DNA from: Tolypocladium sp. Sup5 PDA-1
Lineage: Eukaryota > Ascomycota > Sordariomycetes > Hypocreales > Ophiocordycipitaceae
Length of the DNA stretch: 64,000 bases
Direction: 5' to 3'
NCBI GenBank assembly: GCA_000750105.3
Contig: JPHH03000003.1
Coordinates: forward strand, 186,001-250,000
How positions within the stretch are numbered: position 1 is the first letter of the stretch; the number at the start of each line of letters is the position of its first letter. The position numbers were made by a program, and so were the translations under genes. This document shows positions 11,352 through 21,689 of this stretch, piece after piece. Below the pieces are notes generated by a model, which saw only the letters and a list, made by a program, of their open reading frames with translations, was not told where the DNA came from and did no database searches.

Positions 11352-14063
11352 CTAATCCTGGAAGAACTTGATAATCTGGTTCAGGTCGCGCAGACCGACA
11401 CCGTGCTTCGGGTAGCAAATGTAGACTTCCTCGCCGAGGGCGCCAAACTTGGTTCGGAAGCCAGCCTTGCGACGCAGGCCGAGGCTGTCCACGATGGAGC
11501 TGTACGTCGTGGCCAGGAACCGGGCTCGGATGCCGTGCAGGTGCTCTCCGGGGGTCAGCTTCTCTGACACGCCGACTCCAAACGTCACCTGGCCGGTCAC
11601 GCTCGACAGCGTGTACTCGATGAGCACCTCGATGGCTCCGTTGATGGAGCCTGGGAAGTCGAGCGCCCACTTGACCTGCCAGCCGTGCTTGGGAGACAGC
11701 TTGGCCAGCACGACGAGAGCGAGGACCTTGCCGTCTTTCTCTGCCGCAAAGTACCGTCGGTGCTCAGTGTCGACCCAAGGCCGCACCTCGGTCATGTGGA
11801 TCTGCTTACCCTTGCGGCTGGCCTTCCAGCTCTCAATGGCAGGGTCGGCGCGCTTCATGAAGTCGGCATCGGCCTTGACCTCGTGGATCTTGACTCCTTC
11901 ACGCTCAACCCGCCTTGCCTTGGGTCCGCCGCCGTTGGTGTTGTGGTGCTTGTTGGCGTCGACGCGCTGCTCCTCGGTGCAAGAGAGCGTGCGCCAGCCC
12001 ATCTGCTGGGCCAGGATCTTCTGGACTTCGTACGAAACGAGCATCCACACGGGGACGAGACGGAGCTCGGAGAGGACAAACTTGACAAATGCAGCCGTCA
12101 CCTCCTTGTACTGGGTCCTGTCGCACAGGGGGTCGCCCGTGATCATGGCGAACTTTTCTTGCTTGACGTAGCCCACTGCAGCGCCGCTGGGGTGACGCCA
12201 GATCTCGAACCGGTCGTCGAGCCAAGAAGTGTTGGACGCATCGCCGTAGTTGGCAATCAGCTTCTCGATCGGAGGGAGCTCGCCTGCCGGGTGCGGCTTG
12301 GTCGTGTCGGCTTCGGGATGGGTCAGGCCAGGGGCACGCTCAGGGAGCGACCTTGGGTCGCGATGGAACAAGGAGGCGTATCGGACGTCGCCAAGCTCGA
12401 GCATCCAGGCGACAATCCGCTCCAAGCCAAGGCCAGCGCCGGCGTGCGGGGGCGCACCGAGGTCGAAGGCTGTCATGTAGTCCTCCATACCCTCCTCCGA
12501 TATGCCGGCGTCCCGCATGTTGGCACGCAGCTGCTCTGCATTGTTGATGCGCTGGCCGCCGGAGCAAATCTCCTGTCCGCGGATGAAGATGTCAAACGAA
12601 CGCGTCCATCTGGGGTCTTCAGGATCCTTGTGCGTGTAAAAGGGGCGGGCGTTGGCCGGGAACTTATCCAGCACGTAGTAATCCGTGCCGTACTTTTCCC
12701 TCACCAGCTGTCCCAGGCGCATCTCGTCGGGGGTGGAGAGGTCCTCCTCCTCCACGTCGCGGCCGTCGTCGCGAAGCATCTTGATGCCCTCCCTGAAGTC
12801 GAGAATGAGTGTCTCGTCCAGGTACTTGAACTCGCCGCTGGGCCATCGCTTCTGGACCTCCTTGACGTCGGGCATGTCGTAGACGGCCTTGAAGACGGAC
12901 TTGAGGAAGCCGTCGATGACGCAGATGACCTCGTGGTAGTCGTGCTCGATGGCCATCTCGATGTCGAGGCCCGTGTACTCGGTCAGATGCCGGTGGGTGT
13001 TGGAGTTTTCGGCACGGAAGACGGGGCCGACCTCGAAGACACGGCCAAAGTCGGCCGAGACGGACATTTGCTTGGCCAGCTGAGGGCTCTGCGCCAGGAA
13101 GGCATTACGGCCAAAGTAATTGACCTTGAAGACGGCCGCACCGCTCTCGGTTGCAGCCGGCTGCAACTTGGGGGTGTTGATCTCGACGAAGCGCTGCTCT
13201 TCGAGGGTCTCCCGGAACTTGCGCGTGACGAGGGAGCGGATGCGGAAGAGGGCCTGGTTGGACGGGTGCCGCAGGTCCAGGATGCGCGACGACAGGCGGT
13301 TCCGCAGCGTCTCGGGCGGTTTGTAGGTGGTGAAGGGGGCGTTGTGGGCGGCGACGACGAGGTGGATGGACTCGACCTGGACCTCGACACAGGCTTGGGT
13401 GGCGGACCGGATGGGCTCCGGGGGCGCCTTGAGAGTGCCATTGACCTGGACGAGGGACTCGGGGGGAATCTTCTGCACCCACTTGACCATGTCCATGTGG
13501 TCGCGCGAGAGGACGCCCTGGACCGAGTGCGTCAGGTCGCGGAAGAGCAGGAAGTCGAGGGCCTTGGAGAGCTGGCGCTGCGTGGAGATGCGGGCACGGA
13601 AGTTGACCTCGGTGCCCAGGGGCAGCTTGTCGAGCTGGGTGATGGTGTTGAGCTCGTAGGGGTGCGTCGGCCAGTCGGCGCTCATGCTGGTGCGGCCGCT
13701 GTCAAACGACGTTGTCGACTTCTCCATGCTGGAGCGGGCGGAGCCCTTGGCGAGCTCGACGCCGCTGTCGTTCATCCTGGCGAGCGTGCTGCTGACAAAG
13801 GCACTGTGCTTGTGGGTTGGGAACGTAGAAGAGCTGGAAGTCGCGGGAGTGGCAGGCGTCGAGGGCGCTGGTGTCGATGAAGGTGAAGAAGTAGAGGAGT
13901 CGGCAGCAGTGTAAGTAGTGGTGCTCGGGCTGGTGACGTCGCCACCTGCTGTGCCTGTGCCTGTGCCTGTGCCTGTAGGGCTGTTGTCTCCCCTACTAGC
14001 TTGGGAGCGGGATCGGCGGGGCAGGCCAAATGCTGAAGCCATTATCGCAGCGGGAGTCTGCAT
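11352..14063 (-). CDS. erdS: ErdS: aspartyl-tRNA synthetase-DUF2156 fusion, ergosteryl-3beta-O-L-aspartate synthase
   Basis: One exon, 903 aa. Residues 1-125 are Ser/Thr/Pro-rich and low complexity, with a GT repeat. An OB-fold anticodon-binding domain is at about 150-240. The class IIb AspRS core at about 255-575 has the motif 1 region FVEINTPKLQP, motif 2 FRAENSNTHRH (about 349-359) and motif 3 GAGLGLERI (542-550). From about 595 to the end there is an additional domain of some 310 residues of the DUF2156 (MprF/LysX C-terminal, aminoacyl-tRNA transferase) type, which normal AspRS lacks. This fusion is the published architecture of fungal ErdS, which charges tRNA-Asp and then passes aspartate to the 3-OH of ergosterol. 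It is divergent from the ErdH-like hydrolase. An in-frame second ATG at 14042 is an alternative start. Activity in this organism is inferred from architecture. Confidence 0.93.
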   Translation of the reverse strand: MQTPAAIMASAFGLPRRSRSQASRGDNSPTGTGTGTGTAGGDVTSPSTTTYTAADSSTSSPSSTPAPSTPATPATSSSSTFPTHKHSAFVSSTLARMNDSGVELAKGSARSSMEKSTTSFDSGRTSMSADWPTHPYELNTITQLDKLPLGTEVNFRARISTQRQLSKALDFLLFRDLTHSVQGVLSRDHMDMVKWVQKIPPESLVQVNGTLKAPPEPIRSATQACVEVQVESIHLVVAAHNAPFTTYKPPETLRNRLSSRILDLRHPSNQALFRIRSLVTRKFRETLEEQRFVEINTPKLQPAATESGAAVFKVNYFGRNAFLAQSPQLAKQMSVSADFGRVFEVGPVFRAENSNTHRHLTEYTGLDIEMAIEHDYHEVICVIDGFLKSVFKAVYDMPDVKEVQKRWPSGEFKYLDETLILDFREGIKMLRDDGRDVEEEDLSTPDEMRLGQLVREKYGTDYYVLDKFPANARPFYTHKDPEDPRWTRSFDIFIRGQEICSGGQRINNAEQLRANMRDAGISEEGMEDYMTAFDLGAPPHAGAGLGLERIVAWMLELGDVRYASLFHRDPRSLPERAPGLTHPEADTTKPHPAGELPPIEKLIANYGDASNTSWLDDRFEIWRHPSGAAVGYVKQEKFAMITGDPLCDRTQYKEVTAAFVKFVLSELRLVPVWMLVSYEVQKILAQQMGWRTLSCTEEQRVDANKHHNTNGGGPKARRVEREGVKIHEVKADADFMKRADPAIESWKASRKGKQIHMTEVRPWVDTEHRRYFAAEKDGKVLALVVLAKLSPKHGWQVKWALDFPGSINGAIEVLIEYTLSSVTGQVTFGVGVSEKLTPGEHLHGIRARFLATTYSSIVDSLGLRRKAGFRTKFGALGEEVYICYPKHGVGLRDLNQIIKFFQD
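13947..13977. repeat. short tandem repeat inside the ErdS coding region
   Basis: A six-base unit (TGTGCC on the plus strand) is repeated about four times and encodes the Gly-Thr run at residues 31-38 of the ErdS N-terminal extension. The repeat length is a multiple of three, so copy-number change would keep the frame. Confidence 0.6.
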
Positions 14064-14156
14064 GGCGTCGTTTGCTGTTTGATTCGATGACGAAGGGCTG
14101 TCCGGCTCGCTGCCCTGCTCGCTGCCCGGTTCCCTCGGGGTGGTGGTGCGATGTGT

Positions 14157-14174
14157 GGGGGGGGGGGGGGGGGG
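14157..14174 (+). repeat. 18-base G homopolymer
   Basis: An uninterrupted G tract lies about 95 bp upstream of the ErdS start codon (C tract on the coding strand). It is likely length-variable and prone to sequencing error. Confidence 0.75.
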
Positions 14175-16096
14175 AGGGGAGAGGTTCGCCGTATTATGGA
14201 GCAGCCAAGCGCTACGCCGTGGTGTAACAGTCTGGATGATGATGGTGGTGGTGGTGGTGGTGTTGCTGCTGTTGTTGGCTGGCTAGTCCAACGACTGTGA
14301 CACTGACACTCGGTTGGTTTCGGCCGTTGAAGGACCAAGTTTATCGATGGCTGTCTCCGTGATGACTGATGTCCCAACTCCGGTGAGGGATGGGATGGTA
14401 ATCCGTAGGTATGATCATATGATGTAGGTAGAGGTGGGAGATAAGATATTGGACTGTAAAGGAACAAAGAATCATGGAATGGGGAAGGGTAGGGGAGCTG
14501 CGCCTCTTATCCTCGGTCGATCACATCGACTTGTTATAAATGAAACGAAATCACGGGTAAGGCTGGGATGGATGGAATTGGCCAGAAGCAGGAAAATTCG
14601 GGGTCTTGTGCCGTTGAGTCAGTGCCGGCCTGCCCGTGGGTTCCGCCGGCGCCCTGGAGTTGGCGTGATACAGCTGGCTTCGGCTGCGGTAATGCCCATC
14701 CATGGCCTATTACAAACTCACGACCGTGGGCGGGCGGGTCCGTGAATCCCAAACGCCTCCTAAATTCACTGCAAAGGAAAACGAGCCGGTGGTACCTGTT
14801 CCTCACGGATTGTGGCTTTCCTGCTTGCTCAGCCGTGCACACCGCCGTTCACAATGATTACGCTTTGCACGACCGTTGTCACAGCGTGCTCTCGGAATTC
14901 GCGGTTTCCCGTGGTCACGCTCATCACAAATCTATGACGAGGTTTGGTCAGCGTCCCCACAAAGTTCGCTTAGCCCGACCTCGCTTAGCTGGTGGAGCCT
15001 GCGAGATGCAGTCTCAGCCAGACGGGAAGCTAGTTGACCTACCTACATACGGACTAGGTACCATGGACATCCAGGAAAGGCAAAAGGTGGCCCTGGATTT
15101 CGATTTCCTAGGGCATATGGATCTTGGTAAGGGGTAAGTAAGCGCTGGCGTTAGAAAACGCAACGAAGAGACATGGGCAGGACCACCTCTCAAGCGAGCG
15201 ACCGCAAAGTGCCGAAGGGCGGGCCCCCTGCTCCGTCGGAAGCCGCGGCCGTGGCTGCCAAGCCCCGTCCGGTCCTGCCGGGCACGTCATTTGACGGAAA
15301 GCACCTGCCCTGGTCCAACGCTCTGCGGGTACTTCGTACGTACCCCGACTGCACTCCTCCCTCACCTTGAAGCGCCTACGAGTATCTGCTGGCGTCATGA
15401 TGGGTTGGCAGCAATTAAATAGGGTCAATTGCGCATACGAGTACATACCCCTCTAGCCCAGACGGGGCTGAAGAGGCCGACTACTTATTCCTAGCCGGCC
15501 TCGCTTGTGCACCCCGCTTGGCACCTATTTACTGTGGCTTGAAGAGGCTCAAACAGACTATCGTTTATCCTTCATCTGTGTCATCAACAGGGGTGCCTCT
15601 TAAACGACCCCCTCTGTGGAGCCCTCACACCAACACTATACGAGTATCCCCCGCGCCAGAAGCCTGAGCACGCTGCCATCCAGCCTCATCACCACTGCAC
15701 CACCACCCTCTTCCGCTGACTTACTATCCGTAACTTACTCGTACTCGTAATTGCCTTGCCCATCCACACTTGTACATACTGTTTCCGCGCACTCCACGGC
15801 CTTTTCGCTTCTGCTGCAACCCCCAGCATTCCGTCCACCTGACTGGCTCCAGCCTCCGCCGCTCCCAGCCACAGCGCGAGACGAAGCTTCCCCTGGACTC
15901 ACCCTTTACGCTTCGCTGGTTGGCGATAGTCCAGCTGACTCTTTCGAAGCGCTAAGCCAGCTGTCTGGCAGTGTTTCCCCCAAAGTCCGGATAAGGCGTC
16001 TGTATCTGGAGTTTTACTCCATCTGGCCCGTTGCCAGCGTGGTACGGATTGCTCCCGCAAGGCAGAGAGCCCCCTGTTCGGCTCGGCCTCCATTGT

Positions 16097-16134
16097 GTGT
16101 CCGTCCGTTTGTCCGTCCGTCCGTCCGTGTGTCC
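16097..16134 (+). repeat. GTCC tetranucleotide repeat in the ErdH leader
   Basis: Imperfect tandem GTCC units end about 90 bp upstream of the ErdH ATG. They fall in an open frame, but no ATG is present in it before 16221, so they are taken as 5' leader. Confidence 0.65.
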
Positions 16135-16220
16135 ATCACGGCCCGGGCCCGACCAATCCACGCCCCCTCCCTGCGCTGGGTACGGCGCGGAGGGAGCACG
16201 AGAGACACTCCGGTCATCAC

Positions 16221-17429
16221 ATGGAGGAACTGCAGCCGACCGCCACCGCCGGTTCAGCGGTAGCCGCTGCCACGAGCGCCGCTCTGACCAAGGCCATCAC
16301 TGCTACAGGTCCCGGCTCGGCAGCCTCGGTGGAGACGGCTGACTATGTGAACCCTCTCGAGGCCAGCTCACGATGGTATCTCAACGCCCGCGCCTCCGCA
16401 GTCCGCTATGCCGCAAGCTTCGGCTACAGCATCGCCAACCGCTCCGACCCTCCGGCCCCGTCGCCGTCGCGTGAAATCTGGCTGGAGTCCACCCTATCAG
16501 AGTGCAAGGGACGCCAGAAGATCAAGGTCGAGGTGTGGGTGCCGCCTAGGATATCCGTCGGGCCTCGAGCTGCCGTTATCAATCTGCACGGCGGCGGATG
16601 GATCCTCGGTCAGGGCACCGACGACGCCCGTTGGGCTGGGGCCGTCATGGGTGCTCTTGACGCTGTTGTCTTCACCGTCAACTACCGCCTGGCCCCGAGC
16701 TATCCCTTCCCCGTCTCCATCGAGGACTGCGTCGACGCCATCTTCCAGATCGCCGCACGTGCGGCCGAGTTTGGCATCGACAGGGACCGCGTGATTCTCT
16801 CGGGCTTCTCTGCCGGCGCCACACTCGCTCTCACGAGCTGGGTCGTCCTACAAGACCCTTCCCGCTGGAACTACAAGCTGCCCGAGACACCGCCCGAGAT
16901 AGCCGGCCTCGCTCTGTTCTACCCCACCCTGGACATCACCATCTCGCGACCTGAGAAGCGTCAGACGTGCACACGGCCGGAGCTCACCTTGTCCCCCGGC
17001 ATGACGGACCTCATCGACGCCTCGTATTGCTACCCGCCCGTTCCCTGTGAGCGGCGTACGGATCCGAGGCTGTCTCCCGGTCTCATGCCAGACGAACTTC
17101 TGAAGAAGCTGCCACCAATTCACCTTTGCCTATGCGAATACGACATGTTACTCGCCGAGGGCGTGCGTTTCGCCGAGAGACTACAGTTTCACGATAAACA
17201 CTTCTCCATGCGTATTGTGGATGGCGAGGCGCACGCGTGGGACAAGCCTCCTCTCATAGCCCCCAAGGAGAGCGTCAACGTTGAGTACGGCGAAGCGACC
17301 CAGGCCATGGCTCGTTGGCTCGGCCGGGACTGCGAGACGGACAGGGAGTCGACGAGCTCAAGGAGAAGTAAGAGATCGCGGATCCGACGTCCAAAGCATC
17401 TGTTCTTTAGGTCAAGGAGCGCGAGGTAG
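16221..17429 (+). CDS. erdH: HSL-family alpha/beta hydrolase, probable ergosteryl-aspartate hydrolase ErdH
   Basis: Single exon, 402 aa, from the first ATG of the open frame; the frame extends upstream only through a GTCC repeat without an ATG. HGGGW (123-127) forms the oxyanion hole typical of the hormone-sensitive-lipase group. GFSAGA (195-200) holds the nucleophile Ser197. Asp308 in CEYDML and His338 in GEAHAW complete the triad. No signal peptide or membrane helix is visible. Such enzymes cleave esters. In fungi a hydrolase of this type (ErdH) removes aspartate from ergosteryl-aspartate. The divergent position beside ErdS is the main reason for the specific call; by sequence alone it is only an HSL-type esterase. 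It is convergent with the FAD monooxygenase. Confidence 0.75.
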   Translation: MEELQPTATAGSAVAAATSAALTKAITATGPGSAASVETADYVNPLEASSRWYLNARASAVRYAASFGYSIANRSDPPAPSPSREIWLESTLSECKGRQKIKVEVWVPPRISVGPRAAVINLHGGGWILGQGTDDARWAGAVMGALDAVVFTVNYRLAPSYPFPVSIEDCVDAIFQIAARAAEFGIDRDRVILSGFSAGATLALTSWVVLQDPSRWNYKLPETPPEIAGLALFYPTLDITISRPEKRQTCTRPELTLSPGMTDLIDASYCYPPVPCERRTDPRLSPGLMPDELLKKLPPIHLCLCEYDMLLAEGVRFAERLQFHDKHFSMRIVDGEAHAWDKPPLIAPKESVNVEYGEATQAMARWLGRDCETDRESTSSRRSKRSRIRRPKHLFFRSRSAR

Positions 17430-17712
17430 CAATGACGCGGGCCAACAGGACAGCCAACGACTTTCTGCCTCACTTCTGTTTGTTTCAACACGAGTACCGA
17501 AACCAATGTACATTTCTTACGATGCCTGCCGGGAACGAAAACAAAGACGATGAGCGACTGTTCCATGCCATAGAGATGGACAGGGCCTTGGAGTTGGGAG
17601 AAGGGTGCATCATAATCATAATCATCATCATTGTGTTGTTCGCAGGCATGGCTGATAGATTTCAATACAAGCAACAAAAGGCATTCTAGAGTAAACGGCA
17701 GCTCACATCCCA

Positions 17713-19346
17713 TCAGGCAGGGAGCTCGCGCTTCCTCACGTCTCGGCCGAAGTAGTCGTGTCGATAGTTCATGAACTTGATGACGCCCCAAGTAATCCAT
17801 TCCATGACGACGCCGCTGAGCCAGCCGTTTGGCACAGGGGCGTTCCAGCGCGCCATGGTGTCACGGTAGAAGTGATCGATATCCGCCCTGCGGAGAGTCT
17901 CGTAGTCGGCAAAGAGTTGTGGGATGGTCCGGGTCGCCCGGCGGGTCAGCACGTGGGCCAGCAGGACCCCGTCTTCAATGGCGACTCCCGTGCCTTCGCC
18001 TTGTGGAGGCATCTGTGGCGAAGAGCGGGCTTGTTAGCGGGGTCTGCCTTTCGTTCTGTTCATCTTCACACGGTCCAACGCGTGATATGCCAGGGGGGCC
18101 GACGGTCCACCTCCACACGCCGATGAGGGGTGCTTCGGGAGGCCCGGAAGGCAAGGGAGGGGAGCTTTGCTCAAATTCAAGGCACATGATGAGAGAAGAG
18201 TGCTGAATACGGTAATTCGCGGCAAAGAACAAGCTTCATGACAGTCACCTGATGGATGGGGCTTTGGGTGGTTTGGGGGAGTATGTAGTGGTGGTGACTT
18301 ACAGCATGGGCTGCATCGCCGAGTAGCAGAGCACGGCCTTTGGCCCAGGCGCCGCCGGGAGGCAGCATATAGACGGGGAAGAAGAACCACTCGTCGCAGC
18401 GGTCGATGATGGAGCCCAGGTAGGGCAGCGCCCCGCCCGCAAAGGTCTCGCTCATCTTGCGCTTGATGCCGGCCTTGTCGGCGCCGTGGGCGGACCACCC
18501 CTCGCGGGCGTCCTTGTTCTCCGGGACGGCGTTCACGGCCGCGAGGTACAGCATCGTGCGGGAGGGCTCAAAGTAGGTCAGCAGGAGGGCGTCGTTGCCG
18601 TGCGTGACGAGCGACGTGTCGGCGATGAGCGGCTTGCCGTCGGGCCGGAGCCACGCCTTTGCCGGGTCCTGCGGGCTGGCGCCGTCGTCTTTGCTGCCGT
18701 GGTCGGACAGCGAGACGTAGCCGTAGGCGTTGCATTTGCCCGAGTAGTGCTTCTCCCGGGCCGGGTCGACGACGAGGCCCCGGACCTGCGAGTGGATCCC
18801 GTCGCAGCCGAGGACGATGTCGGCCTCGAGGACCTGCGCCTCGCTCTTGTCCCTGCCGTCGCCCCCGGCGGACCTCTTGTCGAACGTGACCCGGACGCCG
18901 CCCTCGCCGTCCGGCGCCCCAAACTCCTCGATGCCGCGCACCCTCGCGCCGTACACCATCTCAACCCGCGCCGCGTCGCCGGGAGGCAGCGCGCGGACGG
19001 CGTCCCGCAGCGCCTCGACGAGCAGCTGCCTCTGCGCGCGGATGGCGTCGACGCCGGGCCACAGCCGGCCGAGCAGCCCGCCCGTGCGGTGCGCGACGAG
19101 CTCGATGGCGCTCACGGGCGCGGCCTGGGGCCGCAGGCGGGCGCCCGCGCCGAGCCAGTCGATGTAGCGCAGGGCGAGGGGCGTGAGGTTGATGGCGCCG
19201 CCGAGGCGCTGCACCTCGGCGCGGGACTCGAGGACGGTGATGCGCAGGGGCGACGCGTCGGCGGGCTGCTCCTCCACGAGGGAGAGCGCCGCCGAGAGGC
19301 CTGCGGGCCCGGCGCCGACGATGACGACGTGGAAGGGGTTGGCCAT
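17713..19346 (-). CDS. FAD-dependent monooxygenase (salicylate hydroxylase-like, group A)
   Basis: Exons 19346-18303 and 18012-17713 give 447 aa. The N-terminal dinucleotide-binding motif GAGPAG is at 11-16, the DG motif reads GCDGIHSQVRG, and the FAD-ribose motif is LLLGDAAHA followed by MPPQGEG. The 290-nt intron falls exactly between AHA and MPPQ, and the joined sequence restores the family motif, which supports the splice. Such enzymes use NAD(P)H and O2 to hydroxylate aromatic rings or epoxidise isoprenoids, and are common in secondary-metabolite clusters. The C-terminal part is short and has no obvious membrane anchor. Its neighbours are the ErdH-like hydrolase (convergent) and a methyltransferase on the same strand. 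The substrate is unknown. Confidence 0.9.
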
Positions 19347-20120
19347 GGTGATGGTGGGTGTTGTCGCCCGTGTAAGTCGTGGCTGTAGAGCTGCTAATGT
19401 TTCATTTCATGGAGGAGGCAGGGGATTGTGACTGGAATGCCCCACGAGAGCTCTCCAGGACGGGGTTTTTATTCACATGGATATCGCCGCGGTCAAAGTC
19501 GTCGTCGTCGTCGTCGTCATCCAGTACAACGGCGACGCCATCTCCCGCGCGTCCCCCGACGAGAGGCCATCGCCAAATAAAAGGACCCCAGAGTCGGCGC
19601 TGCTTTGGCCGAAGCTGACGGGTCACGTCCCCGGCTGTCAAAGGGTCTAGGCTAAAGCTTTCAGCTTTGCGCCACCGTCGGGTTCCATGCGCGCGGCGCT
19701 TGTCTTGCGAATCGCAAAGGTTGCTCGTGTGAGTTTATTCATGAATGCGATCGGAATGAGACGTTTCTTACTGGCCATCACAAGGATAAGGCCTACCGCG
19801 GTGTTAGACGTGTGCAGTATTGTTCACGTTTTTGAGTCTTACGCTGAAGCCTCAGTTTGAGCTGTCAACTCGACAAAACTCCAAGTCATCATCATACGCA
19901 CTTCTCTGTGCTACTCCAGCGACCCTGGACATGTTCCCCTCACGGTTGTCCTCGTATGTTCAGAAGCTCACGCCTGACGTCAAAGCCTCGGGCATCGGCC
20001 TGGCCGTCGTGTCATGCGACGCCCGGCTCACAGTCTCTACTAACCGCCAACCAAACTCCTACACATAAAACACCACCAGCCTTGGGGTTTCTCTCCCGTC
20101 ATGGGATCCATGCGCGGTCC
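19347..20120. other. intergenic, no gene seen
   Basis: Spacer between two minus-strand genes. A CGTCGT-type triplet run is found at about 19498-19518. The left part must hold the FAD monooxygenase promoter. Confidence 0.5.
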
Positions 20121-21442
20121 TCAATCCGTTGGCTTGTAGTTGTCTGGCCGTCTCCCGTAGACGACATAGCTGCAGCTGTGTGAGTAAGAGTCTATCAAAT
20201 TCGTCCTGCCTCGAGGCTCTCCTAGTAGGAGCCCCAGCAATGACACCACGAGGGGCCAGGAGAGGAAGTGGGAAACTCACTATGGCACCCAGCTGTGCAT
20301 GCGGCGATCCAGCACCTCCTTTCGCGCGCGAGCCAGCAGCACCTCAAAGTAGGTCGGGTCGCCCTGCAGGATCTGCTCGTACCCCCGCGCAAAGACGTTG
20401 GCAATGTTGTCGCGGAAGTGGCTCAGCTCGAAGACGCCAATCTTCTTGAGGCGCTGGTCGCGCGGCCAGGGGTTGGTGGGGATCTTGAAGAGGCGCTCGT
20501 GGATGTCCTCGAAGCCGGCCTGCTCGAGGTAGTGCTTCCACTTGAGCACCTCGCGGCCCGAGGCGCCGATGCGCTCCGACATGTCGAAGAAGATGCTGCC
20601 CATCTCGACGTAGGCCGAGTCGGCGGGCAGGGTGCCGTCGTCGGACTGGAAGTCCGGGTACGAGCCGGCGAGCTGGAGGTAGCCGCCGGGCTTGAGGTGG
20701 TCGAGGGCCTGGCGCACGAGGCGCGGCCAGTCGCGGATGGCCATGATGAGCTCGCGACCGTGGATGAGGTCGAAGCTCGACTCGGCCCAGAGCCAGTCGT
20801 GCTCGACGTCGTCGACCTCGAAGACGAGGTTCGGGGGCAGCACGTTGGGCTGGACGGGGGCCGTGTCGACGCCGATGACCTGGGCCGACGGGAACTGGTC
20901 GGCCACGTCGATGGCCCAGATGCCCGAGCCCGTGCCGAGATCGAGGATCTTTTGGGGGTGGTCGACGATGGGCGCGATGAAGAGCCGGTCGTCCATGAGG
21001 AGGGTGAATTTGCAGTGTTGCAGGTCGTTGCGATCCATCTGATGTCGCGGGTATTAGAGTACGCAACTATAGATACATGGCCCTTCTCTGCCAGCGCCGA
21101 TAGCGTACTGGCTGGATCTTGACGCACCTCTAGATTATCGACGGGCACCCACGGCTTGTGGATGCCATAGGCGGCGTAGACCCTCCCGTTCTCCTCGATG
21201 CCCCTGCGGATGTCCGACGCCAGCGACGTCACGTAGCTGGTGGACGTCGACTCCGCGTAGCCCTCGTCGTCGGTCGCCGAGTCGGGCTCTATCCTCGTCG
21301 AGGGCGCGGTGCTGCTCGCCCCCTCGTCAAACGGGCCGTCCTCATTGCCCCCTTCTTCTCGCCTTGCTTGTGACTGCAGCGCGACATCATCTGTTGGCGC
21401 CGTCGACGGCGACTTGGGCGGCTTGTGTTGTTGGCTGGCCAT
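20121..21442 (-). CDS. LaeA-like SAM-dependent methyltransferase
   Basis: Exons 21442-21128, 21038-20281 and 20175-20121 give 375 aa. The last exon is short but restores the usual C-terminal ...VVYGRRP motif, so stopping at the TAG read through the donor at 20280 would truncate the protein. SAM motif I is ILDLGTGSGIWAIDVAD, followed by the acidic loop IGVDTAPVQP and a post-motif PNLVFEVDDVEHDW, the pattern of the LaeA/UMTA-type class I methyltransferases. Residues 1-85 are acidic and low complexity. LaeA itself is a nuclear regulator of secondary metabolism, but the group contains many paralogs of unknown substrate, and I do not claim this is LaeA. An upstream in-frame ATG at 21484 would add 14 residues. 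Confidence 0.88.
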
Positions 21443-21637
21443 GACAGGCTGAACTGACGATTTTCCTTGGCCCAGCGCAAGCACAAGGATGCGGATGTAG
21501 GGGCCAGAATGAATCGGTGGTTAACGAGGCGCCACCAGGCGATCTAGTAGTTTGTGGGTGTTTGACGGATGATTCTCGCTCTCCTGGGCAGACTGCCGCT
21601 GTGAGACAGCGGGCGCAGGCGAGGGTTTGAAGCGAGC

Positions 21638-21661
21638 GCAGCGCCGCAGCGCCGCAGCGCC
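21638..21661. repeat. 8-bp tandem repeat (GCAGCGCC x3) at the edge of the AT-rich relic
   Basis: Three perfect units lie about 30 bp before the base composition falls sharply. It may be chance, or it may mark an insertion junction. Confidence 0.55.
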
Positions 21662-21689
21662 GCCATGTCGTCCCCGACCTTCACGAGCT

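Larger units (their letters stand above)
14064..16220. other. shared divergent intergenic region between erdS-like and erdH-like genes
   Basis: About 2.2 kb with no convincing gene. It holds an 18-base G tract (14157-14174), a GGT triplet run (about 14242-14263) close to the ErdS start, and GTCC repeats near the ErdH start. Promoters of both genes must lie here. Confidence 0.5.

Noticed and set aside
11685..13880. 731-codon ORF on the plus strand opposite ErdS
   Set aside because: It is the mirror of a GC-rich coding frame. The protein is Val/Leu/Gly/Asp-rich without domains, and the minus strand encodes a clear AspRS-DUF2156.
11352..14063. Housekeeping cytosolic aspartyl-tRNA synthetase
   Set aside because: The additional C-terminal domain of about 310 residues after motif 3 does not belong to AspRS and matches the MprF/LysX-type transferase fold instead.
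16095..16220. Longer start for the ErdH-like hydrolase
   Set aside because: The extension has no ATG (it opens with GTG) and is made of the GTCC repeat, so it is leader.
18486..19388. 300-codon plus-strand ORF over the FAD monooxygenase
   Set aside because: Antisense shadow; the minus strand has GAGPAG, GCDG and GDAAHA motifs in order.
20268..21122. 284-codon plus-strand ORF over the LaeA-like methyltransferase
   Set aside because: Shadow of the minus-strand exons; composition is biased and no motifs are seen.
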